Assembly: GCA_965644295.1 (NCBI GenBank) | Contig: CBFFRP010000058.1 | Location: 186,001-250,000, forward strand | Direction: 5' to 3' | Source of the DNA: Paraphysomonas bandaiensis | Taxonomy: Eukaryota > Chrysophyceae | DNA length: 64,000 nt | Shown here: positions 1 to 11,743 of the stretch, in pieces | How positions within the stretch are numbered: position 1 is the stretch's first letter | How the letters are laid out: the number at the start of each line of letters is the position of its first letter | The notes under the pieces: model-generated | What the model was told of the DNA's origin: nothing | The model's input: only the letters and a program-made list of their open reading frames with translations | The model's database searches: none | Position numbers and translations under genes: made by a program

Positions 1-1414
1 ATTCGGGAAATGCCACTGGACACTATGGGGGCAAACCGACGTCCCCTCGTGGTATGCATGGCCAGAAGCAGTACCAGCAACCTATAGGTGGCGCGCCATT
101 CCCGATGTATGGCGTCCCCCCTCCGTATTATGGGGTACCCGGACCCATGTTTTACCCCCCTGTTCCCCTTTCTCCCCAAGTATATGATGAGTCGGTAACC
201 CCTACAGTCCAGATTCCATCACCTCCACAGCGTGAGAATGGGGAGCGCCGAAGAGGAGGATCTGAAGGTCAGTGGTCTAATAAGGATGAGACAGGTAAGG
301 TCTCGCCTAAGGAGCGTTGGGGTAAGAAGAAGACCCCCAAGAATAAGAAAAAAGACAAGAGCACTGGAGATGGGGAATATAAACAGCAATCAGAGGGATT
401 TGATCGTCGCCGCAGGGACGGGGGTAAAGGTAAAGATGAAGGCAATGGCAAGGATACTAAGGGTAGGGGAATAGATAAAAGTGGGCGGGGTAGCAATCGA
501 CCCAATAAAACGTCTACTAAAACAGAACCTCAGTTTAATCTCGAGTCTGACTTTCCCACCCTTGTATGTGGTTATTGTTAAGTATTTACTTTGATGATTG
601 TATTTTCTTGTAGCGAACCTCTGGCACGAGTGGCGGCTCGATGGGCGTGCAGATGTCCGGAGGTTATGTGCAACTTGTGTAGCTCCAAGTGTCTTAACCT
701 GTGTATGTATCTGTCCGTGTAGGCGTCACGTGGGCTGCTGCGATTATGAAAGCACCGGTGCCGGCCTCACATTGTGAGGATTCGGAGGAGGGAGGTGCTG
801 ACCATTTGGATCCTAATGTACCCGTATGTGAGTCACAGGAAGCGGAAGGAAGTGAATACTTGTCTTCGAATGCTGCCGAGTTAGGATGTCACACTACTGA
901 TGAGATGAACCCACCAGCATCAAGCGTGCCTATCATAACCCATAGTCCTGGAAGTCAATCACCACATTCTACTGCGCCCACTGCGTCTATTTCTGGGGCA
1001 GTGAATGATTCTAATCATGTAGTGAAACCGCTTGGCAACGGAGTAACCGGGGGAAACCCTATTACGGAAGGTTGTTGAATGTAAAATATGACGACTTCAA
1101 GCTCATTGCATTTGTAGTGGTTAGTGAAGTCAGTCAGCATAACACTGCCACGCCAACATTTGAACCCGTTACCACCCATTCGGATGCAAGTGTAACTGTT
1201 GATCCTTCTCCAGATGCTTCATCTGCATCTCCTTCGACAGAGAAATGTAATGCTCATATGAGCCCTACTCCTGAATCGTCAGTTGCAAATAATGAGCACT
1301 CAGAGGGAAGGTCATGGGGGGGGAAAATGTCTTTTCTAGATGTAAGTGACATATGCAATAATAGTTTGTCCATGTTATTTTTCTGCATAGGTGGTTCGCA
1401 GAGGCCGGTCGTAG
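1..1414 (+). CDS. Proline-rich hypothetical protein, 5' end outside the window
   Basis: The reading frame is open from the left edge (frame starting at base 3), so the gene is 5'-truncated. Five exons rejoin in phase: up to 563, 614-662, 723-1070, 1118-1341 and 1391-1414 (TAG stop). The introns are 47-60 bp with GTATGT, GTTATG, GTTGTT and GTAAGT donors. Exon 1 encodes a Pro/Tyr/Gly-rich stretch (MYGVPPPYYGVPGPMFYPP), then a Lys/Arg/Gly-rich basic region and the short motif FNLESDFPTL. Later exons are Ser/Thr/Pro-rich and look disordered, and the C-terminus is basic (VVRRGRS). Low-complexity composition of this kind occurs in RNA-binding proteins, but I recognise no domain and assign no function. 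The GTTATG and GTTGTT donors are unusual; they are supported by maintained frame only. Confidence 0.6.
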
Positions 1415-2598
1415 ATATTCGGGAAATCAGGGTGTGGTGACAGCTTGAATGCTGAAGTTAACAGATGCATACTATTCATTCTATAAAACGAATATGAATT
1501 GTGTTAGTTTTTGTTCACGTATATGACAATCATGATAGCGTTGTAGCCTTTACATGTCACGGTGAGATTAGGACTGATAGTTGCTGACAAGACTATATTA
1601 TATGGTAGAGTAGTAAACAGCAAAAGTTTTCGTAGCAATGTAGGTATTTTGTAGCTGTTTCTAGCAAAGTCATAATTAATAGTCATAAGATAATTGTGTT
1701 TACTGAATCATGAGAGATACTTGTTGTGAAGTGCACAGTTGCCACTCCCTTTTTGTATAGATGTAATTATTTAGAAAATATACTTGAGTTTTCCTTTTGT
1801 ATTCTTAATACAAAACCAGCAAATTTCTCTACCAACAATCTACAAACGTAGTATACGTACTAAGTAGTAGATTTTCAACATCATGAAGATATATCCAAGT
1901 ACTAAGTACAGGTGCAAGAGTCATGTACATTCAATATTCGAAATATATGCCCATATAAACTTGTAACCTCAGTGTTGCGCAACAGTATACATATTGCTGC
2001 TTGCTACTCATAACTCATAATGTGATATGATGCTGTTTCTGAAAGTTAAGTGACACTTAGGAGCGGATGCATGTATATTTCGACGTCATCGATGATGACT
2101 ACATGATATATGACTATGATGTGTGTGTGTAGCTAAGCAAAAGGTAGTCTTAGGTCTTAGGGGGTTTGGTTATCATGTAAAGTACTATATCTCCATATAT
2201 GGGTGTTGTCCAACAAGTTGCTTCGTATGTGAAGTACCGTTACAATTGACGGGTATTTTACGAATGTGAATTACATATTAATACACTCATCAGCGAAAAT
2301 AGAAGGCATCTCCTATAACTAGTCGGAGGAAGCTACACAACATATTCTATCATCACTTTTGTTACTAATGAAGTAGTCAAGTCAATCATATACTACTTCA
2401 ATCCAACAAAGTCGATGAAAGACCTGGACCACACGTGTAGTATAGTTTCTATCAAAATACTGCGGAGGGAACCAACGTCTCGAGCTTAATATCACTCAAA
2501 ACACAGTACAAACATTGTATCCGAAGCAGCTCTTATCGTCGGATGTACACAACTCTTCAAAATATGCACAGCTCATCCTACAATAACTAAAACGTATA
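1415..2598. other. Intergenic, no gene seen
   Basis: AT-rich sequence between two convergent genes. It has no long open frame with coding character, no RNA gene and no clear repeat. Confidence 0.6.
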
Positions 2599-3077
2599 CT
2601 ACTTTGCTGTATCAGATCGCATACGCGCTGATCTTCTAGCCGGTGTAGTTGCCTCAGTTGTCGCCTTTTGTTGAGGGGTAGATGTATCTGTTCTATCCGT
2701 ATCTTGTGGGTCAGTAAACTGTCAATATAAACTCCATTAATTCATATTACAAACAATATAATTCATTTTACCTCTGATTCTATAATATCAAGATTTCTCT
2801 TACGATGTGATCGACCACTTCTACGTTCAGGTATATCATTTACAGTATTTGTATTTGGTGATGTATCTATAGTCTCATTATTATCTTCTGTTATAATTGG
2901 AAGAATAGGAGGGGAAGGAAAATCACAATGTGATCCAACTGTATTCATATACTCCTCTTTAATAGCGTATGACAAGACATCTTCTAGATTATTATCAAAC
3001 TCTCCATCACTGATACTTTGTATTTCATTTTCAAGATCAGATATACAGTTATCAAATATTTTTAAAATATCTTGCAT
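2599..3077 (-). CDS. Small hypothetical protein, acidic N-terminus and basic tail (141 aa)
   Basis: Two exons: 3077-2772, which starts with ATG (MQDILKIFDNC), and 2718-2599, which ends in TAG. The 53-bp intron has a GTAAAA donor and a CAG acceptor and keeps phase 0. The N-terminal half is rich in Asp and Glu. A basic patch (RRSGRSHRKR) lies near residues 85-95, and the second exon is Thr/Gln/Arg-rich. No known domain is visible. The basic patch could be a nuclear localisation signal, which is inference. The start codon is about 125 bp downstream, in the gene's direction, of a long CATA microsatellite that would lie in its 5' flank. Confidence 0.5.
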
Positions 3078-3201
3078 TATATAGATATATGAGAGTGATG
3101 TTTATTGTGAGAGTTGCATTCCACTGAACCTCTATTGTAAATATATATATATATAGACTGCGGTCGGCAACCAACACACTTTTCAAATATACAACTATAC
3201 G

Positions 3202-3205
3202 TACA

Positions 3206-3239
<34 letters not shown>

Positions 3240-3407
3240 CATACATATATACATACATACATACATACATACATACATACATACATACATACATACATAC
3301 ATACATACATACATACATGCATACATACATACATACATACATACATACATACATACATACATACATACATACATACATACATACATACATACATACATAC
3401 ATGCATA
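3202..3407. repeat. (CATA)n tetranucleotide microsatellite
   Basis: About 205 bp of near-perfect TACA/CATA repeats with a few ATATAC and CATG interruptions. In all frames it translates to apparent MYVC or HTYI proteins, which are artefacts. The rest of 3078-3811 has no visible gene. The tract lies between the divergent starts of the 3077 (minus) and 3812 (plus) genes. Confidence 0.95.
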
Positions 3408-3811
3408 CTGCTGTACATAGCACTGGCCAACGTATTCTAGTATTCCAGTATTCCATATGCATGGTATACTACGAATGCATCATGATACATCCGCTCTAGC
3501 AAGAAGATTCCTCTCTCTCCTCAGTAGATATTTACATGGATAGTATGTATGTCATGAGACCAGAGGTTACTACATATCCATATAGATATCTTCTATTCAC
3601 TTGTAACATATACAAATACATGAAATCTAATTCATAATTTAATATTCTAGTAAACATATAATAAGTAAAGTGTCAGTGTATATCTCATGGGGTCACTGGT
3701 GTTGTAAGAGTGTATTACTGAACACAATGTCATTAATATCACTTATACATTTATATATGCTTCATAATACATACTTCATATACCCTCTTTACTTTGTAAT
3801 ATATTCTCAGT

Positions 3812-4952
3812 ATGACTGATAGTAATGAACATGAATCGTTCATCAATGATGCACCAATATCTCCTGTGTCACCAGTCCGTGCAGTCTATAGTACATCATT
3901 TCATCAACCTATTTCAGATGATAGCAATATATATACATCTTTTAAAGACTCTGCTCGATGTATTTTACCGGAATACATGCAGAAATACTCAGTGAAGAAA
4001 GTTGTTGGGAGGTATACCACGGCCTATAATCTGTACACATGCTCAGGGGAGTTTTTATTGAGTTGTTTGTGCTCAGAATCTGCTGTGGGGTTATTCTTTT
4101 TTTCAACACTTCAGAATGCACATAAGAAGCGATTAGAAGATATTCCGAATATATCAACATCGAATTCGTTCGTTGGATCGATGTGTCAAGGAGGGGATAT
4201 GGGGTATGATTTTATCATACGAGACTCTCAAAACTATGAGCTGGCAATGATACGGTGAGAGAACTATGTATTTAATTCTACATATAATTTGCAAATAGTT
4301 ATTCATCTAGTTGTGTTAATGAGCCTATATCGTTCGATATTATACTTCCAGATGAACTAAGTATAACCTCAAGTCCAGCAACGTCCCCTATTCTCCGACA
4401 TTTATGGACGGATCAACATAGGAAGGCGCTTCTAAACGAAACTGCTCTGCAACAGTCTCAGCGTCTCCTGCTGTCCGCTGCAGACGGCGTTTCTTCTCTT
4501 CTGGGAAACGCGTCGTTCCAGTACCAACAGGTGTGCTCCACCGAGAGTAGTTCTGTAACTTGCATTCGACTAGGGACTAAGGCCCCATCATACAACTCAG
4601 AGTTCAAATCATGGATGCTAAATTTTGGAGGACGGGCTAAGCTCCCTGCTCATGAAAATTTTGTTATTGTAAGCTCCACAGAGGGTGATGAGGATGGATT
4701 GGCTTCTGGAAGACTTGTAATAAATGTTGGGAGGAGTGCAGGCGAGAGAATTGCTATGGTTCACACGAAGGTACGTTCATAGTGTGATGGAGTGCTCATA
4801 TTTATTTATGACGATTGTGAACTATCTGACTGCAGGAGGCTGCGGACAGCTATGCTATTGAGGTACGAGGACCTTTCAGCCTTCAAGTAGCCCTTGGAGT
4901 ATCGTGTGCTGCTTTTGCAGGGAAAGGTCTTGGTTACTTGTGTTCCATATAA
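3812..4952 (+). CDS. Tubby-like (TULP) family protein, 343 aa
   Basis: Three exons (3812-4254, 4299-4770, 4836-4952; TAA stop) rejoin in frame. The C-terminal two thirds match the Tubby beta-barrel/helix domain: a strand pattern ending FVGSMCQGGDMGYDFIIRD, then the signature PSYNSEFKSWMLNFGGR (family NxxxxSYVLNFxGR) followed by a NFVIVSS-like strand. The last exon gives the family's terminal hydrophobic helix (LQVALGVSCAAFAGKGLGYLCSI). Tubby domains bind phosphoinositides at the plasma membrane and act in membrane-to-nucleus signalling or in trafficking to cilia. The N-terminal ~60 residues are Ser/Pro-rich and probably disordered. The domain assignment is firm; the exact role is not known. 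Confidence 0.85.
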
Positions 4953-5405
4953 ACGATTATTCAATGAAGTATGAGTATTTTAACATGATTAAAGCAAAAT
5001 GTACATCATGCCGACAAACTTTTGTTGTTGTTTTAGTGTGGATACGCACGATTGCTTGAGTTTTCGTAACGCATTAATTACAATTTACACTATATTGTGA
5101 TTTCTCCAACTAAAAGAAAATTGAAGTAGGCGTTAATATTCCTGTTAAAGAAAAATGTCGTATGAGCTTGACTGTTTCATTATGCCGACACTTTACATAA
5201 GGCTATATGTAATAAACGGTCCCATATGTATATAAAGAATATAGAGAAAAAAATTATTATTAAAGGGTTCATTGCTTAGAACTATAGGGGGTTGGCTAAT
5301 GGGAGTGGTGTATGGGTGCTATTAACTTAACAAATGAATAGTTATCGCAAAACAGTATACGTTATACGTACCTATACAAAATGTGCACATTATTACTTTA
5401 ATACA
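4953..5405. other. Intergenic, no gene seen
   Basis: AT-rich spacer between two convergent genes. No feature was recognised. Confidence 0.6.
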
Positions 5406-6257
5406 TCATATACTAGTCGAATCATCGTCATCATCATCGATTAGAGAAATAACAATATCATCCCGGTTTCGCCTTCTCATTGAAGGGTACTGTTCTGTAT
5501 CGTCTGAGTTGAATATGTTACTATTGTCGATACCCTCGATATCCGTGGAAGAACGAGAAGACCAATGTTTTTCATAAACCCAAACACCTGGAGCTGGAGT
5601 AGATGACGCCGCTCCATCGCCACTGAAATATCGGCGTCTATTCTTTTGATAGTAGTGCGGTAGGAGGGCAAGCACCACAGAGGATCCAAGCAGCAAGCGC
5701 ACCAAGATAGGGTTCGAAGTGTACATAGAACTGACAATAGAAAAAAGTCTTCCTTCGAAGCATCGATTATACAACATGCGCTCTCCTATAAAATTACCAG
5801 TTACAGCTCCAAACACATAGGATACACCCAAAAGAGGGAGGGTAAAAGGAAACGCGACAGCTGCCATGATTGAACCCATATACATTTTCATTAAAACTGG
5901 AATATCATCATAAGAACTAGATACTGTACTTTCCATAGCAATATGAAGGAATGCCATCGTTGCAGCAGTACACACACCCGCTCGACCTCCCGCAGCACGC
6001 ATAATAGATACCGCATCTGCAGGTCTTGCATACAGTGCATCAACTACAATATGTCTATTAAACACAGTTGCGGCTGCATTATAACCAACTGCACCATATG
6101 CATATATTGAACCTAAACTAGCAATAAATTGATGTGAAATATCATCATAGTTTCTGTTTCTTGTCCCTGCAGTTACTATACTGTGAACTGCAACAATACT
6201 ACATGATGCTACAGCAAAATATTTAGGCGCCCCACGTAGTCCATGAATAACAGACAT
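5406..6257 (-). CDS. Multi-span membrane protein, unknown (283 aa)
   Basis: A single uninterrupted frame from ATG (MSVIHGLRGAPK) to a stop near 5406. About four or five hydrophobic segments are visible, around residues 13-31, 44-66, 93-112, 125-158 and 180-203. Several contain small-residue patterns (Gly/Ala/Ser) such as FGAVTGNFIGE. The C-terminal ~70 residues are soluble, with Ser/Asp-rich and Arg-rich stretches and a terminal run of aspartates. The small-residue-rich helices resemble mitochondrial carrier or TIM17-like proteins only superficially. I do not recognise the family. Location in an inner organelle membrane is possible but unproven. Confidence 0.65.
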   Translation of the reverse strand: MSVIHGLRGAPKYFAVASCSIVAVHSIVTAGTRNRNYDDISHQFIASLGSIYAYGAVGYNAAATVFNRHIVVDALYARPADAVSIMRAAGGRAGVCTAATMAFLHIAMESTVSSSYDDIPVLMKMYMGSIMAAVAFPFTLPLLGVSYVFGAVTGNFIGERMLYNRCFEGRLFSIVSSMYTSNPILVRLLLGSSVVLALLPHYYQKNRRRYFSGDGAASSTPAPGVWVYEKHWSSRSSTDIEGIDNSNIFNSDDTEQYPSMRRRNRDDIVISLIDDDDDDSTSI

Positions 6258-6639
6258 GGTTATCTATGAGATTAGTGGGGTGCTGTTGTATATGAAAGAT
6301 GTGATATTGCGCTCCTATAGTATACTCTACACACTAGGAGCATTATAGACTATAGAACAACCACTTCTCTATATACACACCTACAGCAGTAGGAATTCCT
6401 ACCTACATCTACTCTGTACATATCCAGCGTGGGAAAAAGTCGGCCAGGCAAAAAATCCATGTTTTCTAGATGTATACTACTGTTTTCTTATGATCATACA
6501 ACTAAAAAGGGCGATTTCCCTACCCATCCACATACAGTACATCCAGTCTGTTCATGTACAGAGTAGCTCTACATGATACATACATACATCATTCATAACA
6601 CCATCAGAGGAGAGTGACATCTTCACTTTAATCATACTA
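6258..6639. other. Divergent intergenic region
   Basis: About 380 bp between divergently transcribed genes, so promoters of both must lie here. It contains TATA-like AT runs and a short CATACATACATC stretch. No specific element could be assigned. Confidence 0.4.
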
Positions 6640-7707
6640 TTGAAATACTTTATCCATAGAATGCCATTCAGTGCAACACCATTTAAATCTAGATATCATC
6701 GTATTCATCACTTAAAGGATAACCATAATAATCATACAATCTCAAGAAGAATTGAACCGATTGTGTATATATTTGGTGAGGTCTTAATATTAATATATGC
6801 CATTACTTCATTAGTAGAACCATTTATCCCAATTAAATGTGATATTAAAGATACTGATGTGAAATATGGTAATCCTGATTATTCATTAAATAATTGTGAT
6901 TTTAAACGAGAAGTGTATTTATTGGGGATGTGTCGTATGGAAGCAATGCTTACACGTCGTATGTTACTTGCTTGTGCTGCGGGTGCGGTTATTGGATGGG
7001 AACGTCGAGCACATGACAGAGCTGGTATACGAACTATGTCTTTGGTCTCAATGGGGGCTTGTCTATTTACCATATCCTCTGCCTTTGGCTTCATGGACGG
7101 ACCTATGAACTGGGATGCATCCAGGGTGGCCGCGGCTATTCCGTCAGGGGTGGGGTTTCTTGGAGCAGGACTTATATGGAAGAGTACATTTGGGTGGGTC
7201 TTTGTGTGACATATAACTATGTTTGTGACAATTCCATATGTTTGTGACAGTGAGGGTGAGAGTACAGTCCACCAAGTTCATGGCCTTACGACTTCTGCGT
7301 CGGTCTGGTTGTCCGCATCTGTAGGTGTGGCTGCTGGAGGGGGGCTCTATTTCATAGTCGCTCTTTCAGTAGTTATGATAGTGATGGTGTTGAAGTACGG
7401 TCCTACCCCATTTCTCCACCCTGAGGAGGATGATGATACCTACAAGAACTCGGTAATAGTTTGTTCATATTCTTTTTTGTATTTAAATAGTATGTACATG
7501 CTCAATTATAGTACTGCGGATTATATATACCCTACTTTCTTGTAATATTGTGTGTGCTTATAGGATAGTAGAAGCAGTAGCTTTGGGGACGATGATGGTG
7601 CCTTCATCGACCATATTGGTGGTGACAGCGAGCCATGTGACTCTCATATAGGGTCATACCAGCGAGATAGACCACATTCCATTCAGCATTCATTGGGAAA
7701 GGAGTGA
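6640..7707 (+). CDS. MgtC/SapB-family membrane protein
   Basis: Three exons: 6640-7193, 7251-7452 and 7564-7707 (TGA stop), with introns of 57 and 111 bp that keep phase. After a ~100-residue N-terminal extension the protein shows the MgtC signature in order: the AGAVIGWERRAHDRAGIRT loop, a helix (MSLVSMGACLFTISSAFGF), VAAAIPSGVGFLGAGLIWK, and VHGLTTSASVWLSASVGVAAG. Two further hydrophobic helices and an acidic Ser-rich tail follow. Bacterial MgtC supports growth at low Mg2+ and modulates the F-type ATPase; eukaryotic members are poorly studied. The presence of spliceosomal introns shows residence in a eukaryotic genome, although the domain is of bacterial type and may reflect an old transfer. 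Translation could also start at the second ATG (6661). Confidence 0.85.
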
Positions 7708-8596
7708 TAACTAGACACGACGTTTTATCAGGAAGTGGCCACGTAAAGTAGTTACGTATCGTACTTTCTAATGCGTATTAGCAAATATAGAGTGTGTGCA
7801 TTGAGTGTTGATATTTTGTCCTTTGTCGTTATTTTTAATGCATGTCATCTATAGGCATTAATCAATTACTTTCTAATACTCTTAGTTCAGTGTATTGTGG
7901 TAATATGATAAACGATTATATGCCACTACTTTTGCGTATTGCGTATGGAATACCTTTTATCATGTAGTTATTAGTCATTATCCCCATTTTGTCTCAAATA
8001 AAGCTTTCATTGACCTGAATCAGGCCCAACAGAACGCTCATATTAGCACCGGGCAAATATTGAAATTCAATATTCAGCTCAACAGAAACTTACTTCTAGC
8101 ATAATTATAGAGATATTGGCAGTCATATGTACGTGATTGTATTATATTACACAATTACAGAGAAAACACAATTCTGACTCAAACATCAAACTCTCGTAGT
8201 CCTCTTCCATCCTTCGTCTGCTGTAGAAGATATGTAGTTGCTATTGATTTGAAACAGTACTTTAGTTTTTCATTTGTTTTCATTTCATTTATTTCTTCAC
8301 ACAGCAAGCAAGCTATAATAGCTATACATTCTAGATTTTAGGTACTAGGATTTCAACATTATAAGGATAATCTACAATTTAACTGAGAGATAAGAAGTGT
8401 CTTCTCTTGTCTATCTTTTAAAAGTCTGACTTTTCACCCTCGTTTCAAAATTTTGAGAGCGGGACGATATATTCTCCTCATTGCCCATGGTTAAATAAAA
8501 CTATACATCTGTATTTTTAATATATACTCCGAATATGTTCGACGGAGAGCACAGATAATGTCAAAAATAATTTTCACTTCAACTAAATTTTAAATT
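7708..8596. other. Intergenic, no gene seen
   Basis: AT-rich region between convergent genes. No supported gene, RNA or repeat was found. Confidence 0.6.
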
Positions 8597-9541
8597 TTAC
8601 AAGTCAAATTCGCGCTCCATCACTGTGGTACTAGACATTTTCCACATGTAGAGAGCACCAACTGTACTATAGGGTGACCAGTGAACACAGCGTTCTTTAA
8701 GTGCGTTCTCACCTCTCTTTCCTCCTTCAAAGGTAGTAAGTGGTAAGTCATAGAGCTTACAGACCCCTCTACGAACAGCTAAATCGCCAGTAGGTAGAAC
8801 ATCAGGACGATTCAAATGAAATATCATGAACATATGGATACTCCAAGCACCGACACCTTTAACTTCGATTAGTTTCTCGAACACTTCATCATTACTGGCG
8901 GAGTGAAAATCAAAATCTTTCAGTTTATTTGTGTCCATAAAGAGTTCGGTTAAACTTTGAATATACTTTGCTTTTTGTCCTGATAGGCCTGATACTTTCC
9001 CATTCACCAACATCTTTCTTTTGCCATCTATCTCTGTCTGACAAAATGTTGCATTGTACACAACAGATGGTGAAATATTATCCTCCACAGACACACCAAG
9101 AGATTCACATAATCTTGAATATATCGCTTTTGCAGCAGATCCAGCTATCTGTTGATAGATAATACTCTGAAGTAAGGCAGTGTATGGTGTCCTCATTTGA
9201 CTATTCGCTTGGATAAGTATATCCGGAACATGAATTTGTTCAATCATACGACAAAGATGTGTATCTACTGTACAAAGATGACGTAAAGCATCTCCCATAT
9301 TCCATCCTTGTAATGATGACATATCATCTGCTTGTTTCAATCTTTCATTTAATAATACTGATATATTATTATCATGTATAGATGTAACGTGTGTTCTCTT
9401 ATGAATAGATCGTGTTATTATAGGTTGAATTATATCAGTTGTAATCTTACGTTTTGACATTGAGAACTTGGTTTTATTAGATAGTATATTAACAGTAATG
9501 AGATTGGAGTTATTAAGGTTATGTACAAGCAACTTGTCCAC
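8597..9541 (-). CDS. DNA-3-methyladenine glycosylase, AlkA/MAG-type (314 aa)
   Basis: A single-exon gene. The central and C-terminal part is a helix-hairpin-helix GPD glycosylase: YTALLQSIIYQQIAGSAAKAI (family SIxxQQLS helix), SGQKAKYIQSL, then the hairpin LIEVKGVGAWSIHMFMIF followed by LNRPDVLPTGDLAVRRG. The Asp of PTGDLAV is the expected catalytic residue. It removes alkylated purines as the first step of base-excision repair. The first ~75 residues are basic and Asn/Ser-rich and could hold a nuclear or mitochondrial signal, which is inference. The first ATG (9541) is used; an internal Met at residue 28 (SKRKITT) is an alternative start. The family call is firm. Confidence 0.9.
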   Translation of the reverse strand: MDKLLVHNLNNSNLITVNILSNKTKFSMSKRKITTDIIQPIITRSIHKRTHVTSIHDNNISVLLNERLKQADDMSSLQGWNMGDALRHLCTVDTHLCRMIEQIHVPDILIQANSQMRTPYTALLQSIIYQQIAGSAAKAIYSRLCESLGVSVEDNISPSVVYNATFCQTEIDGKRKMLVNGKVSGLSGQKAKYIQSLTELFMDTNKLKDFDFHSASNDEVFEKLIEVKGVGAWSIHMFMIFHLNRPDVLPTGDLAVRRGVCKLYDLPLTTFEGGKRGENALKERCVHWSPYSTVGALYMWKMSSTTVMEREFDL

Positions 9542-9781
9542 TGGGCGGGTATCTATGTATGATATGTAGAGCTATGTATCAACAGCAGTAGAGCGATGCA
9601 GCCATATCTTGATGTTGTGTCTCTCTATGGTGTACGTATACAAGGTGCTGTATATCATAGAAATTGGGTATTTTCACAATAAAACCCAACCTTTCTGTAT
9701 TTGGACATTGTAAATACTCTTAAGGAAACACACACTCACTGATATACTCATTAAACTCAATATATATCACTAACAGAAGAC

Positions 9782-10738
9782 ATGCCCTCTACAAGAGAAC
9801 ATAGTTTATATAATGCCCTTCATACAAGTACATATTGTTCACCAACAATTAAAGAATTTAATGAAGCATATGCATTTGCTAATGCAACTAAAAATTATTT
9901 TGGAATTCATTCAATTGATTATATTATTGATGTTGCAGGTGGACATGGTGCCCTTGCAGCAATATATCTTTTATTAACATCAACAAAAGTTGGTATTGTT
10001 ATTGATCCTAGTGTGTGTAATAGCGGAATTCAAGGTGTACAAGCGGCATGGGGAAATGATTTGAAAGGGAAAGTGCTTCGATATCGTCATGAAGCCTTAG
10101 AAACTGCTTTAGAAGATGAGATACAATCAATTGTAGGGAAAGGAGTAGATCGTAGTAGAATATTAGTCGTTGCATGTCATGCTTGTCAATTTCTGACTGA
10201 TGAAGTGCTGAGTATTTCTGATGGAATGGGAGTACAAGTGTGTGTTATGCCTTGCTGTCAAAAAGACACAACTGGAGGAAGCAATAAGGCTTTTGCTAAG
10301 GATCTAGGAGTAGATATCGGTGTTCTAATAGACATGATGACAGCTGGCAAGATGACCAAATCGTACGACGTGAAATTGAAGCTATTGTCGAAGTCAATTA
10401 CCCCTCAAAATCGCCTTATTATGTGCAAACTTAAAACTCCAAAAGGTGTAGCCGCTAAGGAAGCTCAGTTAGAAAGATCTCGAGTGAAGTTAAACGCTGC
10501 TTATAGGGCTGCACATCGACCGTCATCTGCCTCATTATCGCTTAACTCCGACATGCCTAAGAGTAATGCTTATTTACCGTCACATAATTACAAATATATG
10601 GACGTTGTTTGTTTTACATGTAGAAATTTGATGTCTAATATTTGGGTATTTACGAGAAGGCCGTTTATTTTAGTTGCGCTTGGCTTTGGGTTTGGTGGTG
10701 TAATGCTAGGTTATAGTGCACGGAGTGCTGGGTTATGA
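9782..10738 (+). CDS. Methyltransferase-like protein with C-terminal membrane segment (318 aa)
   Basis: A single-exon frame from ATG to TGA. The N-terminal half resembles a Rossmann SAM-dependent methyltransferase: motif I is IIDVAGGHGALAAIYLL, and an acidic end of strand 2 follows (VIDPS). The segment VVACHACQFLTDEVL...VMPCC matches the CHAC...(D)..MPCC pattern of the methyltransferase group found in METTL25/GSTCD-like proteins (PF13679-type). The C-terminus has a basic linker and a hydrophobic stretch (PFILVALGFGFGGVMLGYSA) suggesting a tail anchor. The substrate is unknown; neighbours give no clue. Confidence 0.7.
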   Translation: MPSTREHSLYNALHTSTYCSPTIKEFNEAYAFANATKNYFGIHSIDYIIDVAGGHGALAAIYLLLTSTKVGIVIDPSVCNSGIQGVQAAWGNDLKGKVLRYRHEALETALEDEIQSIVGKGVDRSRILVVACHACQFLTDEVLSISDGMGVQVCVMPCCQKDTTGGSNKAFAKDLGVDIGVLIDMMTAGKMTKSYDVKLKLLSKSITPQNRLIMCKLKTPKGVAAKEAQLERSRVKLNAAYRAAHRPSSASLSLNSDMPKSNAYLPSHNYKYMDVVCFTCRNLMSNIWVFTRRPFILVALGFGFGGVMLGYSARSAGL

Positions 10739-11743
10739 GAGATCCTTGCTGGTGAAAATTTTAATAATTATACCTTATCGTCTATGCGTCACTACGAATT
10801 ATGTACGATAATGCTTACTACTTAATATACTTCGTTTATAATAGACTGAACCTACAATTAGGATTTCACTAAAACTGTCGTTTTGGTTTTAGAACTAAGC
10901 TATAAGTTAATATATATAAGTTAAGTTAATGTTCCCTAGCCCTGATATACGTACAAGTACAAAGTATACTTAGTAGGATGCATGCCGTATATCGTATATA
11001 CTATATAGTAGTCAGAAAGAAGTCCTACCATAAGCAATGGATATAAGAACGACTTGGTTTAGTACCAAAATTGATCACATTGAGTTGGTTATTCCACCAA
11101 CTTTGGTATGAGTAGGTGCTTCAACCAAATTGACTAACACTTCCCTCATACTTAGTAACACTTACTTCTATTCACACACTTACTTAGTAACATAGTAACA
11201 TTTAACCACGAGTTGTATAGATGCTACATTGTCAACATTTCGAAGTTTATTAAAATCGAAAGTTTATAGAAGTTGGGTTAACATTATATGGTTGTCTGCG
11301 CTGGCTGTAGTCAATTGGGTTCCTACTCGGCTATATGGCTATATTATCCCGGTAGCGATATGAGTGTTCTATATATTGAGCATATAAGAGAAGTTAAAAG
11401 CAAAACACATTTCTGAGACATATACAAAGCATATAACACATATATAGTCAGGAAGACAACTATTCAGTTTATTGTAATATACTATCATGAGTGATGTTTT
11501 ACAACATCTACATTAAAGGATTAAAGGTAAGCCCTTTGTATATATTAGACGTAAAAGATTGAGAAAAAAGAACGCTAGAACGGAAAAATCAAGACCATAT
11601 TCTTTTTTCATCCTTACAAGATATACAACACTATAGAATTACATAAATAGATTACTTCTACATCAAGCAAACAAAGTTCACATAAAGATAGTATCAAAAG
11701 TACAACTCCAGCCACCGTAAATGTTGCAGCTATCAGCACTCTA
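10739..11743. other. Intergenic, contains a dispersed repeat fragment
   Basis: No gene was seen. A 27-bp stretch at 11151-11177 (beginning CTTAGTAACACTTACTTC) recurs exactly at 41772-41798 and imperfectly just after that, so this spacer carries a piece of an interspersed repeat. Confidence 0.6.
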
